The notes under the pieces: model-generated
What the model was told of the DNA's origin: nothing
Seen by the model: the letters and a program-made list of their open reading frames with translations, nothing else
The model's database searches: none
Shown here: one piece after another, positions 63,205-64,000 of the stretch
Layout of the letters: each line of letters opens with the position of its first letter
How positions within the stretch are numbered: the stretch's first letter is position 1
Source: Branchipolynoe longqiensis
Lineage: Eukaryota > Annelida > Polychaeta > Phyllodocida > Polynoidae
Length of the DNA: 64,000 nt
NCBI GenBank assembly: GCA_030323885.1
Contig: CM059187.1
Location: 127,329,525-127,393,524, forward strand
Direction of reading: 5' to 3'
Position numbers and translations under genes: made by a program

Positions 63205-63286
63205 TATCTAAGTTGGATATATCGGATCAAATGTAAGTAGTTTTAATTTTGACAAAATTATATTTCATCGGACCATGCAACTTTAA
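63205..63286 (+). mobile_element. M-TTAA right-end fragment
   Basis: CACCAGTATCTAAGTTGGAT and TTTCATCGGACCATGCAACT followed by TTAA. Confidence 0.7.
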
Positions 63287-63597
63287 TTTTGATTAAAATT
63301 GACGTTTTGCGCTGTGCGTATAGGCGAACTCAATGACGTGAGCAATCTTCATACAGAAAAAGTGAAATATCTCTAAAACTACACCATCTAGAAACAAACC
63401 GCTTGGAACACATATAGAAAACATATTCAATGAACAGATTATATTAAATTTATATGGTTAGGGTTCTGCTTTTATATTAACTTTGAATAAAACTGACTTT
63501 TTGCACTGCGCGTACCGGCAAACTCAATGGCAGTGTGCATTCGTTCTGCAGCCAAGCTGCGCGCGCATACACAATGTTAATAAACATTGAAAGGGGT

Positions 63598-63692
63598 CTA
63601 TAAAGTCACCAGGAGTGCAGGCTGTCACAGGTGGTTACCCATCCTGATATGACCTTAGATGTAACTAGGACGTAAAACAACCACCAAACCAA
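63598..63692 (+). mobile_element. SINE-1, right part
   Basis: TATAAAGTCACCAGGAGTGC, CATCCTGATATGACCTTAGA, TGTAACTAGGACGTAAAACA and a CCACCAAACC end; continues the body left at 61166. Confidence 0.85.
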
Positions 63693-64000
63693 TCCGTTAG
63701 AAACATATGTATGGCAAATAATCCTACCAAGTGTGGTCACCGGGAGGGTTTTTAATTAGTAGGTGCAAATTGAGTTTTAAAGTGCAGGTTCCATAATAAA
63801 GGTGAAGGGTGGAACATATGGTCATTTTGACATATTTCTTTCTTTGGAGGAGACCCGCTGCCGCCACATAGGCTACTCCTTCTGATAAGTAGCAAGGGGT
63901 TTTTATATACACTTTCCCACAGACAGGACAGCACATACCACACAGCCTTTGATGAACCAGTTGTGAACCACTGGTTTGGAAGTGAGACCAAACCCCAACT
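63693..64000. other. No gene seen
   Basis: Two overlapping minus-strand frames (63724-63991) encode a cysteine-containing peptide without a recognised family. No support for a gene. Confidence 0.4.

Larger units (their letters stand above)
61165..63599. mobile_element. SatTE, 2.4 kb, inserted at TA in a SINE-1
   Basis: GACCTATTTCTTATCACGTC at 61167 and GAACATTGAAAGG...GGTC ending at 63597 are the same ends as at 26264-27223. The duplicated TA lies at 61165-61166 and 63598-63599. The arms carry 205-bp units (61240-61722 and 63287-63540). The middle (61723-63286) is filled by M-TTAA fragments, a TG-rich repeat and an intact M-TTAA copy. No transposase frame was found. Confidence 0.82.

Overview
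This is a gene-poor, repeat-dense stretch of an animal genome, most likely a marine invertebrate. The reasons are non-LTR retrotransposons of RTE and I/Nimb type, a Ty3-type LTR element, tRNA-headed SINEs with target-site duplications, several miniature inverted-repeat transposon (MITE) families and long microsatellites. There are no operons or other bacterial features. I cannot name the species from sequence alone. No complete host gene is visible; three short candidate exons are listed with low confidence.

Families used below. SINE-1: about 330 bp, a tRNA-like head, a shared body and a tail reading GATATGACCTTAGATGTTGC then ACGTAAAAC plus CAA/CCAA repeats. It comes with two different heads (1a, 1b) and occurs about 40 times whole or in part. 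SINE-2: one copy of a different tRNA-headed element. RTE-1: three insertions (348-813, 47484-47860, 58337-59874), each with its own target-site duplication, all with the same 5' end but different amounts of the 3' part. I-1: three 3' ends of an I/Nimb-like LINE, all on the minus strand (32100-32750, 32826-34188, 46888-48480). Ty3-1: LTR, primer site, gag and protease start (35719-36971, minus). M-TTAA: about 356 bp, inverted ends, TTAA targets. M-CAG and M-CCCG: pogo/Tigger-like CAGTA...TACTG elements. M-TGTCACA: 350-740 bp with TGTCACA ends. SatTE: TA-flanked elements that carry a 205-bp internal repeat.

Layout. 1-2.9 kb: SINE and RTE-1 copy 1. 3.5-7.4 kb: two long polypyrimidine tracts with SINE tails inside. 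7.7-8.7 kb: SINE-1 running into an ATGT-type microsatellite. 10-24 kb: alternating MITEs and SINEs. 24-31 kb: SINEs, a SatTE array and a duplicated block. 31-37 kb: the LINE and LTR coding remnants. 37-46 kb: minisatellites (18-, 45-, 28-bp types), SINEs, a candidate first exon and a CRE/E-box cluster. 46-51 kb: I-1 with RTE-1 nested in it, M-CCCG and a 328-bp triplication. 51-58 kb: MITEs and SINEs. 58-60 kb: RTE-1 copy 3 with the longest open reading frame of the window. 61-63.7 kb: a SINE split by a 2.4-kb SatTE that itself holds other repeats.

The most interesting signal is RTE-1: copies keep a common 350-bp 5' end and lose the middle at nearly the same point. That is the reverse of the usual 5' truncation of LINEs, and suggests spliced or template-switched retrotransposon RNA, or a stable non-autonomous derivative. 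Other notable points are SINE tails sharing sequence with the I-1 tail (a likely partner LINE), a polypyrimidine segment that moved into an M-TTAA copy, a 205-bp satellite carried by elements with different termini, and a retroposon-like 3' hairpin that keeps pairing despite base changes.
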